From Devosia enhydra (GTDB lineage Bacteria; Pseudomonadota; Alphaproteobacteria; Rhizobiales; Devosiaceae), in NCBI RefSeq assembly GCF_900119845.1, contig NZ_FPKU01000001.1, positions 591,528-655,527 of the forward strand: a DNA stretch of 64,000 nucleotides, read 5' to 3'. A model generated the notes under the pieces. It made no database searches. It was not told the DNA's origin and saw only the letters and a list, made by a program, of their open reading frames with translations. The position numbers and the translations under genes were made by a program. Positions 6,506-13,399 of the stretch are shown here, one piece after another. Numbering within the stretch: position 1 is the first letter of the stretch; every line of letters starts with the position of its first letter.

Positions 6506-6704
6506 GATCAGCCCACTCCGCCCCCGTTCAGATATACATTAGGTCATACATTAAGTGTGACATCACGAGGGACGTCACGAGTTTCGGAAAGGGGTACCCA
6601 GATACGATGATGGGTATATCCCATCACGAGGACGAGGCATCAGGTGAGACGGTGGGACCGAAGGATGACCTGATGATCGTCCCCCGGTCCCACTCCCCGG
6701 CCTC

Positions 6705-8621
6705 CTACCGGTCGGAGCTATATTCCCACAGGCTGTCCCACTCCTCGGGCATGTCGTGCAGATCGTCCACACGGAGCCTCCGGCCACGCCAGAGAGACGC
6801 GCCGCCCTCGAGGGCATCGACGAAGCTGTCGATCAGCTCCTCCTGCTCGGCTTGCTTCTGGGCCTTGGCGGCGGATACCTGATCCATACCCATCGAGCGC
6901 AGGAAGTGCGCCACGCCGCCGGCCACGCTGTCGAGGCGGTCGTCATGCCGGAGGGAGTTCCGGTCGCGGGTGATGTGGGTGAGCTGGTAGATGAGCGAGT
7001 AGTCCCGCTCCTCGGTCTTGACGTCCTCGCGGATGACGGCCTCGTTGACGATCAACCGGTGTGCCGAGAGGACCGGCTCGAGGGTGTCGATGATCCGCGC
7101 TTCCTTCTGCCCCTTGGCCCACTCGCTCTCCTTGACGGCACACTTGCCGGGGTAGACGCGTTCGAGGATGGGACTGAAGGCAGCGACCCACATGCCCTGG
7201 CCGTAGTTCGGCTCGACCAGCACCTCGCGGACGCGGTACTTCTTCACGTCGAGCGCGATGCGCTGCATGGCTGTCGTGGGGTCGCCGATCTCGGCCTGGT
7301 TGTCGATCAGGTAGATCATGCCGTTGAGCTGGCCCAGGATCGACCATGAGGTCTCGTCCTTGCCACGCCCGGCGGGATCGACGAACAGGATCAGCTGGTC
7401 GTAGTCGACCCACTCGCTGTCGACGAACAGCGGACGCAGGAGGTGGTCGCCCGAGAACCCGAGGTTCGGGATGTCGTTCACGAGGTTCCGGCGGTTGCTG
7501 TCGAGCCCCCACTGGACGGTGCGCGGCGCCTTCGCCACATTCGTCGCAAAGATGATCAGGTCGTGCGTCTTGAGCGGATACCGCTCGGCGTCCGACAGGC
7601 TCGTGTCGAGCATCATCTGGAGGGCAAAGTGGCTCGCGCCCTTGGCCTCCGCAGAGATCAGCTCCTCGTGCCCGAAACGGGTGTCGGTGGGGACGCCGTG
7701 GGTGATGAGCCCTCGGTCGAACTTGGCGATCAGGTAGGGGGCGAGGATGTCAACCACCGCCCTGCCGGGCGTCTGCATCCGGTAGTTCTTGAGCTTCTCG
7801 GCAGATGGGAAGCGCACCGGCAGGCACCAGCAGCGGAAGCCCATTTCGGTGACCAAGACGTTGTAGACGGACTCCTCGGTCTGGGGAGTGCCGAGGAAAA
7901 TCTGGTCGCCCTTGCCGTGCTCGGTCTTGGTGATCGGGTCGAAGTCCGACCGGACCGTGTTGAGGATCGAGGTGCGGGCCGCCTCGGTCTTGGAGTTCTT
8001 CGGGATTTCGATGTCGTCGGCCACGATGAGCGTGGCGCGGCTACCGGTAATCTGGCCGTCGATCCCTCGGGCCTTGACGGAGAACGACTGGGATAGATTG
8101 GCCCCGGCCACGTCGAACTCCTCGGCCGTGTCGCGGCGTACGGCGCCATGCTCACGGTCGCCGTCCAGCAGCCACATGACCATCGTCATGGACTGCAGCA
8201 GGCCCTTCACCTGGGCCACGAACTCCTTCGCCTTGCCGCCGGTGGCCGAGACCACCAGCACCTTCTCGTCGCGCGGGTTGCGCATGAGGCGCCAGATGAC
8301 GAACGCGGCGGTGATGTAAGATTTGCCGAGCCCACGGAAGGCCCGGATGATGTCCTCTCGAGGACGGTCGAATAGTGCGAGCGCCTCTTGGGGCGTCAGC
8401 ACTGTTTTTTCGGCGCTGTCGTATCCGTACTGGAGACGGTGCGCGATCTCGTACTGGGCTTCGGTCGGTCGCGGCAGCCCGAGGTGTTCCCACACCCTCT
8501 CGAGGAAGGTGGGGAAACTCTCGTAGCTCTCCCAGTCGTCCTCCGGGCGGAGGAACCAGTGGGGGACTTCGACGTCGGCGCCATCCGGTCCGGTGATCCA
8601 GACCGACATGGGCTTAAGCAT
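6705..8621 (-). CDS. Terminase large subunit (T7 gp19-like)
   Basis: A 638-residue DNA-packaging motor and nuclease (T7 gp19 is 586). The N-terminal ATPase has a Walker A-type loop RAFRGLGKS (93-101), a probable Walker B in ATLIVADDIE (near 205) and LGTPQTEESVYN after it. The C-terminal nuclease shows LILFVDPAGRGKDETSW (near 400), VEPNYGQG and RHDDRLDSVAGG, the expected acidic metal ligands. It overlaps the small-subunit gene by 8 bp and is the last structural gene before the non-coding region thought to hold the genome ends, as in T7. Confidence 0.92.
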   Translation of the reverse strand: MLKPMSVWITGPDGADVEVPHWFLRPEDDWESYESFPTFLERVWEHLGLPRPTEAQYEIAHRLQYGYDSAEKTVLTPQEALALFDRPREDIIRAFRGLGKSYITAAFVIWRLMRNPRDEKVLVVSATGGKAKEFVAQVKGLLQSMTMVMWLLDGDREHGAVRRDTAEEFDVAGANLSQSFSVKARGIDGQITGSRATLIVADDIEIPKNSKTEAARTSILNTVRSDFDPITKTEHGKGDQIFLGTPQTEESVYNVLVTEMGFRCWCLPVRFPSAEKLKNYRMQTPGRAVVDILAPYLIAKFDRGLITHGVPTDTRFGHEELISAEAKGASHFALQMMLDTSLSDAERYPLKTHDLIIFATNVAKAPRTVQWGLDSNRRNLVNDIPNLGFSGDHLLRPLFVDSEWVDYDQLILFVDPAGRGKDETSWSILGQLNGMIYLIDNQAEIGDPTTAMQRIALDVKKYRVREVLVEPNYGQGMWVAAFSPILERVYPGKCAVKESEWAKGQKEARIIDTLEPVLSAHRLIVNEAVIREDVKTEERDYSLIYQLTHITRDRNSLRHDDRLDSVAGGVAHFLRSMGMDQVSAAKAQKQAEQEELIDSFVDALEGGASLWRGRRLRVDDLHDMPEEWDSLWEYSSDR

Positions 8622-8889
8622 CTAGCTTGGGGGAGCCTTGTGTGATGTCGGGGCGGCGCCGGTTCAGGAACTGGGCCAGCTTCTCGACCTTCTCCTTGTC
8701 GGCTGCGTCCTTCTCGATCTCGTCAGCCCAGTCCTTGACGAACTTGGCGGCGACGGCGAGGAGCGGGGCGCCCGGAGGGAGGACGACTTCGTTACCCTCC
8801 TTGTCGAGAGCGGTGACGCCATTGGTGATCTGCGTCTCGAGGCTGTCGAGCAGTGCGTCCTTGAGGGTCTTGACGGTGGCCTTGGTCAC
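8614..8889 (-). CDS. Putative terminase small subunit
   Basis: A 91-residue, highly charged protein (MTKATVKTLKDALLDSL at the start, EIEKDAADKEKVEKLAQ in the centre) directly upstream of and overlapping the large subunit, like T7 gp18. The identification is by position, size and helical character; no sequence motif decides it. Overlaps the Rz1-like gene by 4 bp. Confidence 0.6.
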   Translation of the reverse strand: MTKATVKTLKDALLDSLETQITNGVTALDKEGNEVVLPPGAPLLAVAAKFVKDWADEIEKDAADKEKVEKLAQFLNRRRPDITQGSPKLDA

Positions 8890-9125
8890 TTCGTCAGCAC
8901 CTTTCGCACGGCGCCCAGCTTGGAATGGCAGTCCGAGTAAGCGTCATGTAGATCGACAATATAGTTTGCGACCTTCTTGGAGTTTGAAGTATCCGCCGGA
9001 ACTGCGGGATCGTCGCGGCACACGAGCAGCGCCGGTGCAACGGTCGGGCCGGGGCCTCTAGCGGTTGCGCAGCCCGTCAAGAGCAGCGCGGATGTCAGCA
9101 GGAACGCTGCCCCCAGGGCTCGCAT
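8886..9125 (-). CDS. Outer-membrane spanin lipoprotein (Rz1-like)
   Basis: A 79-residue lipoprotein starting MRALGAAFLLTSALLLTGC; LLTGC is a signal peptidase II lipobox with the lipidated cysteine at residue 19. The mature part has two more cysteines and ends with a short helical tail. It begins inside the 3' part of the Rz-like gene in another frame (68 bp overlap), the usual arrangement of overlapped spanin genes. With Rz it would fuse inner and outer membranes at lysis. Confidence 0.75.
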   Translation of the reverse strand: MRALGAAFLLTSALLLTGCATARGPGPTVAPALLVCRDDPAVPADTSNSKKVANYIVDLHDAYSDCHSKLGAVRKVLTK

Positions 9126-9378
9126 TGATGGTCTCCTTGATGTGGTTGGTCTTCTCGGCCCGCTGGCGCTCGATCTCGAGCTGCTCACTGAGGGCCTTGG
9201 TGTTGCGCTCGGCGATCTGCCGGGCTTCGATCTGGGTCGCGAGGTTCGCCTTGAGGCGGGCGTTCGCGTCCTGCAGTCCGCTGACGTAGAGCCAGCCGCA
9301 GGCGAGCAGCACGAGTGCCGCAGCGCCCACGGTGACCCGCCTAACCAGCGGGTTGGTCAGGAGGGAGAGAAGGTTCAG
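9058..9378 (-). CDS. Inner-membrane spanin (Rz-like), probable CTG start
   Basis: The domain layout is a transmembrane segment (VTVGAAALVLLACGWLYV) followed by a long coiled-coil region (LEIERQRAEKTNHIKETIN), typical of i-spanins. No ATG, GTG or TTG lies at the expected place in front of the membrane segment. CTG at 9378 has GGAG six bases upstream and gives 106 residues beginning (M)NLLSLLTNPLVRR. An upstream frame opens farther right but is a shadow of the holin-like gene. An alternative is GTG inside the membrane segment, which would destroy the anchor. Confidence 0.65.
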   Translation of the reverse strand: MNLLSLLTNPLVRRVTVGAAALVLLACGWLYVSGLQDANARLKANLATQIEARQIAERNTKALSEQLEIERQRAEKTNHIKETINASPGGSVPADIRAALDGLRNR

Positions 9379-9613
9379 TGGGGTCTCCGAGGATGGTGCC
9401 GGTTTTCCACTGCACGAAGCGGCGCCACGCGTAGAGCGAGGCGGTCGTGAAGAAGGCCAGCAGGGTTGGGAGGTCGACGGGGCGGCTCGTGAACAGCGCG
9501 ACACCCAGCCCGATCACGCACAGCCACATGGCCGTCTTGGTGATCGAGAGGATGCGCTTGCCGGGCTCGAGGAGGTTGAGGAACCGCACTACGGCAAGCA
9601 GCCGCTTAGTCAC
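9341..9613 (-). CDS. Small membrane protein of the lysis cassette, 90 aa
   Basis: Starts MTKRLLAVVRFLNLLEPG. Two hydrophobic segments (TAMWLCVIGLGVALF and LPTLLAFFTTASLYAW) with a short loop and a proline-rich C-terminus suggest a two-span membrane protein. Its place between a holin-like gene and the spanins suggests a holin or antiholin. It overlaps neighbours by 8 and 38 bp. Confidence 0.6.
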   Translation of the reverse strand: MTKRLLAVVRFLNLLEPGKRILSITKTAMWLCVIGLGVALFTSRPVDLPTLLAFFTTASLYAWRRFVQWKTGTILGDPTEPSLPPDQPAG

Positions 9614-9791
9614 GGCGACGGACTTCGATCAGCTTCGCGACGATCTGGATGACCAGCCAGAGCACACCCAGGATTGGGAGGACAATGGAGGCGATCTCGG
9701 AGACCGTCTGGAGGGTGGGGAGCCAGATCGGCGAGGCGACAGCGGCGCCGGCCGTGGCATTGGTCAGGGAGTTCTGCATATCCTTGTTCAT
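9606..9791 (-). CDS. Holin-like protein (T7 gp17.5 position), 61 aa
   Basis: Starts MNKDMQNSLTNATAG; one strongly hydrophobic span (IASIVLPILGVLWLVIQIV) followed by a basic tail KLIEVRRRD. Size and topology match class II holins such as T7 gp17.5, and it stands just after the tail fibre region as in T7. An inner ATG at 9779 with AAGGA in front is an alternative start, so two forms differing by four residues are possible, as in dual-start holins. Confidence 0.65.
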   Translation of the reverse strand: MNKDMQNSLTNATAGAAVASPIWLPTLQTVSEIASIVLPILGVLWLVIQIVAKLIEVRRRD

Positions 9792-9823
9792 GCGCTCTGG
9801 CGCATATTTCGCGCCTATGCGGT

Positions 9824-10078
9824 CTAGCGCATAAGCAGGGCGTGTCTCAGAAAGAGGAGAGCCCCGACAGTGCAGGTGGCGAGCACTGCGGGGACGGCGA
9901 GTTCCCAAGCCCCGACCATGGCGAAGCATCGCCCGAGGTCGAGGTTGGAGATTGCCCAGATGGTCCAGTCGCCGGGGTGGTCGTACCAAGTCCGGTCGTG
10001 CTGGACGCAGCACTGGTAGAGGTCGATGCCGCGCCAGCTGTTGAGCCAGCCGGTGCAGCCATCGGTCTCGAAGGTCAC
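9824..10078 (-). CDS. Small protein with phospholipase A2-like CCxxHD motif and membrane tail
   Basis: An 84-residue protein starting MTFETDGCTGWLNSW. The segment YQCCVQHDRTWYDH (residues 21-34) has the CCxxHD active-site pattern of secreted phospholipase A2 enzymes, with an upstream cysteine (C8) and an aspartate. A hydrophobic C-terminal segment (LAVPAVLATCTVGALLFL) would anchor it in the membrane. It lies in the lysis cassette next to the holin-like gene and overlaps the DUF4376 gene by 4 bp. Lipase activity is inferred from the motif alone; it may be a structural relative without catalysis. Confidence 0.5.
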   Translation of the reverse strand: MTFETDGCTGWLNSWRGIDLYQCCVQHDRTWYDHPGDWTIWAISNLDLGRCFAMVGAWELAVPAVLATCTVGALLFLRHALLMR

Positions 10079-10686
10079 GGCCAGCCGGTCGTGATGTCGA
10101 TAGCGTCGAGCGCCTCGGCGTCCCCGGCGGCCATGATGGCCTCGGTCAGCTCGCCCTCGCGGTCGAAGCAGGCCTGGACGTGGGCACGGACTGCCGTGGC
10201 GATTGCGACAATGGTGGGCGCGTCGAGCGTCGTGAAGACGCCATCTGCCACTTTCCAGCGGATGGTGTAGCCGGGATCAGCCAGGGCCGTCACGAAGGCG
10301 GCGGTGAGGATCGAGGCGGTTTGCCGGTCGGTCTTGATGGGCGTCCCCGCGATGACCGTCCCGCCCTCTTCAAACCCACGCCGCGTTGCGTCAAGAGCGG
10401 CCAGCTTTCCCGCTCGGAGGGCGCCGATAGGGGTCGCGGCAAATTCCAGATATTCGTGGGGGAGGCCTTCTCTTTCGCCCAACGTCTCGGAGACGACGTG
10501 GTGGCCGTCAGGAACGGGGTCTCGGGTGATCTGGACGAGGCCGAAGGTCGCCAGCACGTCGGCTGGATAGACCGCGCCCGCATTCCGAGGGAGGGCGAAC
10601 AGCTCGTCGATCTTACCCTGTCGGGGGCGTGGCTGGCCCGCCCAGACCTCCCACTTGTCGGCGTCTTTGAATGCAATCTTTGTCAT
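10075..10686 (-). CDS. DUF4376-type tail-associated protein
   Basis: A 203-residue protein starting MTKIAFKDADKWEVW. The C-terminal half, from TPIKTDRQTASILTAAF through TIRWKVADGVFTTLDAPTI to VRAHVQACFDREGELTEAI, follows the DUF4376 pattern found in proteins encoded next to phage tail fibres. Its place directly after the tail fibre and a fibre-associated gene supports a tail role, perhaps fibre assembly or a distal tip component. Confidence 0.65.
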   Translation of the reverse strand: MTKIAFKDADKWEVWAGQPRPRQGKIDELFALPRNAGAVYPADVLATFGLVQITRDPVPDGHHVVSETLGEREGLPHEYLEFAATPIGALRAGKLAALDATRRGFEEGGTVIAGTPIKTDRQTASILTAAFVTALADPGYTIRWKVADGVFTTLDAPTIVAIATAVRAHVQACFDREGELTEAIMAAGDAEALDAIDITTGWP

Positions 10687-10692
10687 GATGTC

Positions 10693-11370
10693 TCAAACAG
10701 GTTGGATGGCGACCGTGCGCGTTACGCTTGCCGAACTCGCGGCAAACGAGAACGGCGTGGGGTCGAGGCTCGGCGCCTTCAGCTCGGCCTTGGTCAGGAC
10801 CGTTCTGGAGCCGTTGTTGCTGGTCGTGCTCGCCTGTCCAGCGTCGGTGAAGCCGTCCGGGACCGCCGTAGGTGCCGGCGAACCTTCCTTGTGGACGATG
10901 GCCAACCACAAGGTTGCTTTGCTGCCCCAGGCGGGGCTCAGCTCTGGCGGATTTGGAGAGCCTGTAACTGCACTGCCGGCGACGCTAACCTGCGGCTGGC
11001 CTTGGGCGCCGGAGACCCGCGCAGTCAGTACGCTTCCCCCGCGTGGAGTTCCGCTTGCGGACAAGCTGACGGAAGAACCCTCGCTGCCGGTCGCGTACCT
11101 GTAGTAGCAGGCGGCGTCTCGCAGTGCCCCGCCGCCGCCCGAAGCGTACAATTGCTGCCACCCCGAGGGGGCACTGGAAGTTCGCACAGTGGCGGCCTCT
11201 ACCAATGTGGTGACGAGCAGCAGGAGGTCGCCAGCAACTATGCCGCTGGGAAGCGGCACAGAGGTTGTCGCGGCCATGGAACCGACATAGCTGGCTACAC
11301 CCTCCAAGATCGGGAACGCCTCAGCACCGGCCCCGCTTGCCTCCTCCTCGAAGTATCCGGGGAAGCTCAT
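10693..11370 (-). CDS. Putative tail-fibre-associated structural protein
   Basis: A 225-residue, Gly/Ser/Thr-rich beta protein starting MSFPGYFEEEASGAGAE. The pattern GIVAGDLLLLVTTLVE followed by SAPSGWQQLY is typical of phage receptor-binding or fibre-tip proteins with a jelly-roll fold. ATGA overlap with the fibre gene indicates coupled translation. Exact role is unknown; receptor-binding tip or fibre accessory protein is inferred from the context. Confidence 0.55.
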   Translation of the reverse strand: MSFPGYFEEEASGAGAEAFPILEGVASYVGSMAATTSVPLPSGIVAGDLLLLVTTLVEAATVRTSSAPSGWQQLYASGGGGALRDAACYYRYATGSEGSSVSLSASGTPRGGSVLTARVSGAQGQPQVSVAGSAVTGSPNPPELSPAWGSKATLWLAIVHKEGSPAPTAVPDGFTDAGQASTTSNNGSRTVLTKAELKAPSLDPTPFSFAASSASVTRTVAIQPV

Positions 11371-13352
11371 ACGGCGGTCTCCGCCACCGAATACACCCGC
11401 ACCTTACCGTTTCGCACGGTTCCGGCGACCTTGTAGATGGCGAACACTGACGAGGGGACGCCGCCCACTTCCGCGAAGTCGAAGTACGTCGTGCTCCAGG
11501 AGTGGTTGTGGTTGCCGGTGAACACGATGATGAGGGGCAGACCATCCTTCAGGTTCTGGGCCGAGATGGTCCGCGCGGAAGCCGTGGTGACCGTGAAGCG
11601 GCACCCGTTGTTGTGGTTGACGGTGATGGTGGTTCCGTCCGCCAACGTGGCCCATGCCATTGCGGCCTGTGCCGTCGCAGCGTCCACCAGCTTGGCAGCC
11701 GTGCCTGCCCGAAGCCCTGCGGTATCCGCAATCGTTGCTGCGGCGAGCTTGGCGTAGGTTACGGCGCCGTCCGCGATACGCGCCGCGCTCACCCAGCCGT
11801 TCGCGGTGATTGCCGCAAGGGCCGAGGCGATCTCGGATAAAGTGTCGAACGAGGCCGAGACGCCGTTGCGCAAAGCGTCAAAGGCGGTATCGACGTAGCT
11901 GGTGGTCGCCTTGGCATCCAGAGCGGTCTGGAGGCCCGAGATCGTGGCGATAGCCTGAGTGCCCGTGTGGTTGGAGCGGGCCTTGAGGTTGGCATCACTG
12001 TCGTTTGCCGTCGCGCCTGCCGCAATGCCTGCCAGCTTGGTGCGCTCGGCCGAGGTCATAACCTTATGGGTTGCGGTCTCGGCAATCTGGTCAGCGGCAT
12101 AGTCTCCCGACTGGGGCGACACGACGCCACCCCGGCCATTGAAGGACGAAACACCGCCGCCGGCCGCAGCCATAGCCTCATTGGCACTCTGGGCCGCCGC
12201 CGCAGCGTGGTCGAACGCATTGCTCTCGGAGGTCGCCGCCGCAGTGGCAGAAGCTGCAGCTGCCGTGGCGCTGCCCACAGCCTCGCCTGCCTTCGTGGTG
12301 GCCGTGGTGGCTGACCCAGCGGCAGCCGTGGCGCTGCTCGCCGCTTGGCCGGCCTTGGTCGTCGCCGTGGTGGCGTGTCCCGAGGCTTCGCTGGCCTTGG
12401 TTGTTGCAGTCGACGCGTGACCCTGAGCGGCCGTTGCGTGACCCTGAGCGGTAATCGCCGAGCCGGCCGCAGCCGTCGCCGAGGTGGCGGCCTCGCCAGC
12501 CTTGGTCGACGCGGTAGTCGCCGAGTTGGCCGCAGCCGTCGCCGAGGTGGACGCTTCGCCGGCCTTGGTCGACGCCGTGGAGGCAGACCCGGCAGCCGCC
12601 GTCGCTGCGCCGGCCGCAGCAGTTGCAGAGCCCTGCACGGTCGAGAGGTAGCCCGAGGCAGCCGTGGCGGAGGAGGCAGCCTCGCCGGCCTTGGTGGCCG
12701 CCGTCTGGGCCGAGGTGACGATCTCAGCGGCCTTGGCGGTCGCCGTGCTGGCCGAGCCTGCCGCTGCCGTAGCAGAGCCAGCAGCGTCGGTCGCCCTGTT
12801 GCCCGCGACGACGGCAGAGGCCGCAGCCGCAGCAGCCGAGGCGGCAGCGTTGATCGCGGACTGTAGCGCTTCGGCGGCCTTGGCGATTGCCTGCGCCACC
12901 GGGGAAGCCAGCGCGGTCAGCACCCAGTTCTTAGTGGTCGCGTCCTGATTGCCGATAGGGTCGGCGAGGTTCACGATCCGCTTGTTGGCAGCGGTGAACT
13001 GGCCGGTTGCCGGGTCGTCGCCCACGCCAGCGTTCGCTTGGTCGTTGGCCTCCTGCGCGAGGTAGAAGCCCTGCAGGCTGTCGGTGTCGAGGTCGTCTTC
13101 GTTCAGGCTCGAGGGCGAGACGTAGTCGACCAGTCGTGAGTTCGGGGAGGTCAGGCGCTTGACGAGCACCACCGCGCCCGCTCCGGGTGCCGTCGTGATG
13201 CGAATGTGGGAGGGGTCGATCCACGTCCAGGCCGTCGTGAGGGCGCCGTTGACGTAGACCTGAATGTGGCTTCGGTCGAGATAGGGGAAGTCGACCGGGA
13301 AATCCTTGGTGGCCCCATCACCGAGGTAATAGGACCGGGAGAGGTAGGCCAT
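11367..13352 (-). CDS. Tail fibre protein (T7 gp17-like N-terminus, Ala-rich repeat shaft)
   Basis: A 661-residue fibre starting MAYLSRSYYLGDGATKDF with AAGGAG before the ATG. Residues 1-150 match the T7 gp17 N-terminal domain that binds the tail (PYLDRSHIQVYVNGALT, LTSPNSRLVDYV). A shaft of roughly 250 residues consists of degenerate repeats of about 14 residues (ATTKAGEAASSATAAAGSA and variants). The distal part contains NGRGGVVSPQSGDY and KARSNHTGTQAI, motifs found in many fibres. The frame continues upstream of 13352 into the gp16-like gene, but that part is a shadow. Confidence 0.9.
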   Translation of the reverse strand: MAYLSRSYYLGDGATKDFPVDFPYLDRSHIQVYVNGALTTAWTWIDPSHIRITTAPGAGAVVLVKRLTSPNSRLVDYVSPSSLNEDDLDTDSLQGFYLAQEANDQANAGVGDDPATGQFTAANKRIVNLADPIGNQDATTKNWVLTALASPVAQAIAKAAEALQSAINAAASAAAAAASAVVAGNRATDAAGSATAAAGSASTATAKAAEIVTSAQTAATKAGEAASSATAASGYLSTVQGSATAAAGAATAAAGSASTASTKAGEASTSATAAANSATTASTKAGEAATSATAAAGSAITAQGHATAAQGHASTATTKASEASGHATTATTKAGQAASSATAAAGSATTATTKAGEAVGSATAAAASATAAATSESNAFDHAAAAAQSANEAMAAAGGGVSSFNGRGGVVSPQSGDYAADQIAETATHKVMTSAERTKLAGIAAGATANDSDANLKARSNHTGTQAIATISGLQTALDAKATTSYVDTAFDALRNGVSASFDTLSEIASALAAITANGWVSAARIADGAVTYAKLAAATIADTAGLRAGTAAKLVDAATAQAAMAWATLADGTTITVNHNNGCRFTVTTASARTISAQNLKDGLPLIIVFTGNHNHSWSTTYFDFAEVGGVPSSVFAIYKVAGTVRNGKVRVYSVAETAV

Positions 13353-13399
13353 AGGCTCCTTGCTCTGGTGGGTGGAGAGCGGGAGCCGAAGCCCCCGCC

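Larger units (their letters stand above)
5586..6704. other. Repeat-rich non-coding region, probable joined phage genome ends
   Basis: About 1.1 kb between terminase and the first early gene with no believable gene; frames here lack ribosome-binding sites and are rich in Arg/Pro. It holds a 25-bp inverted repeat (5848-5872 and 6460-6484), 23-bp tandem repeats (6081-6169), a GGACCCT motif on the plus strand (6492-6505), two ATACATTA repeats near 6533-6554 and an inverted repeat GATGGG/CCCATC at 6609-6625. In T7-like phages the terminase gene is next to the right genome end, and early genes start at the left end, so this is where circularised ends should meet. Confidence 0.55.
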
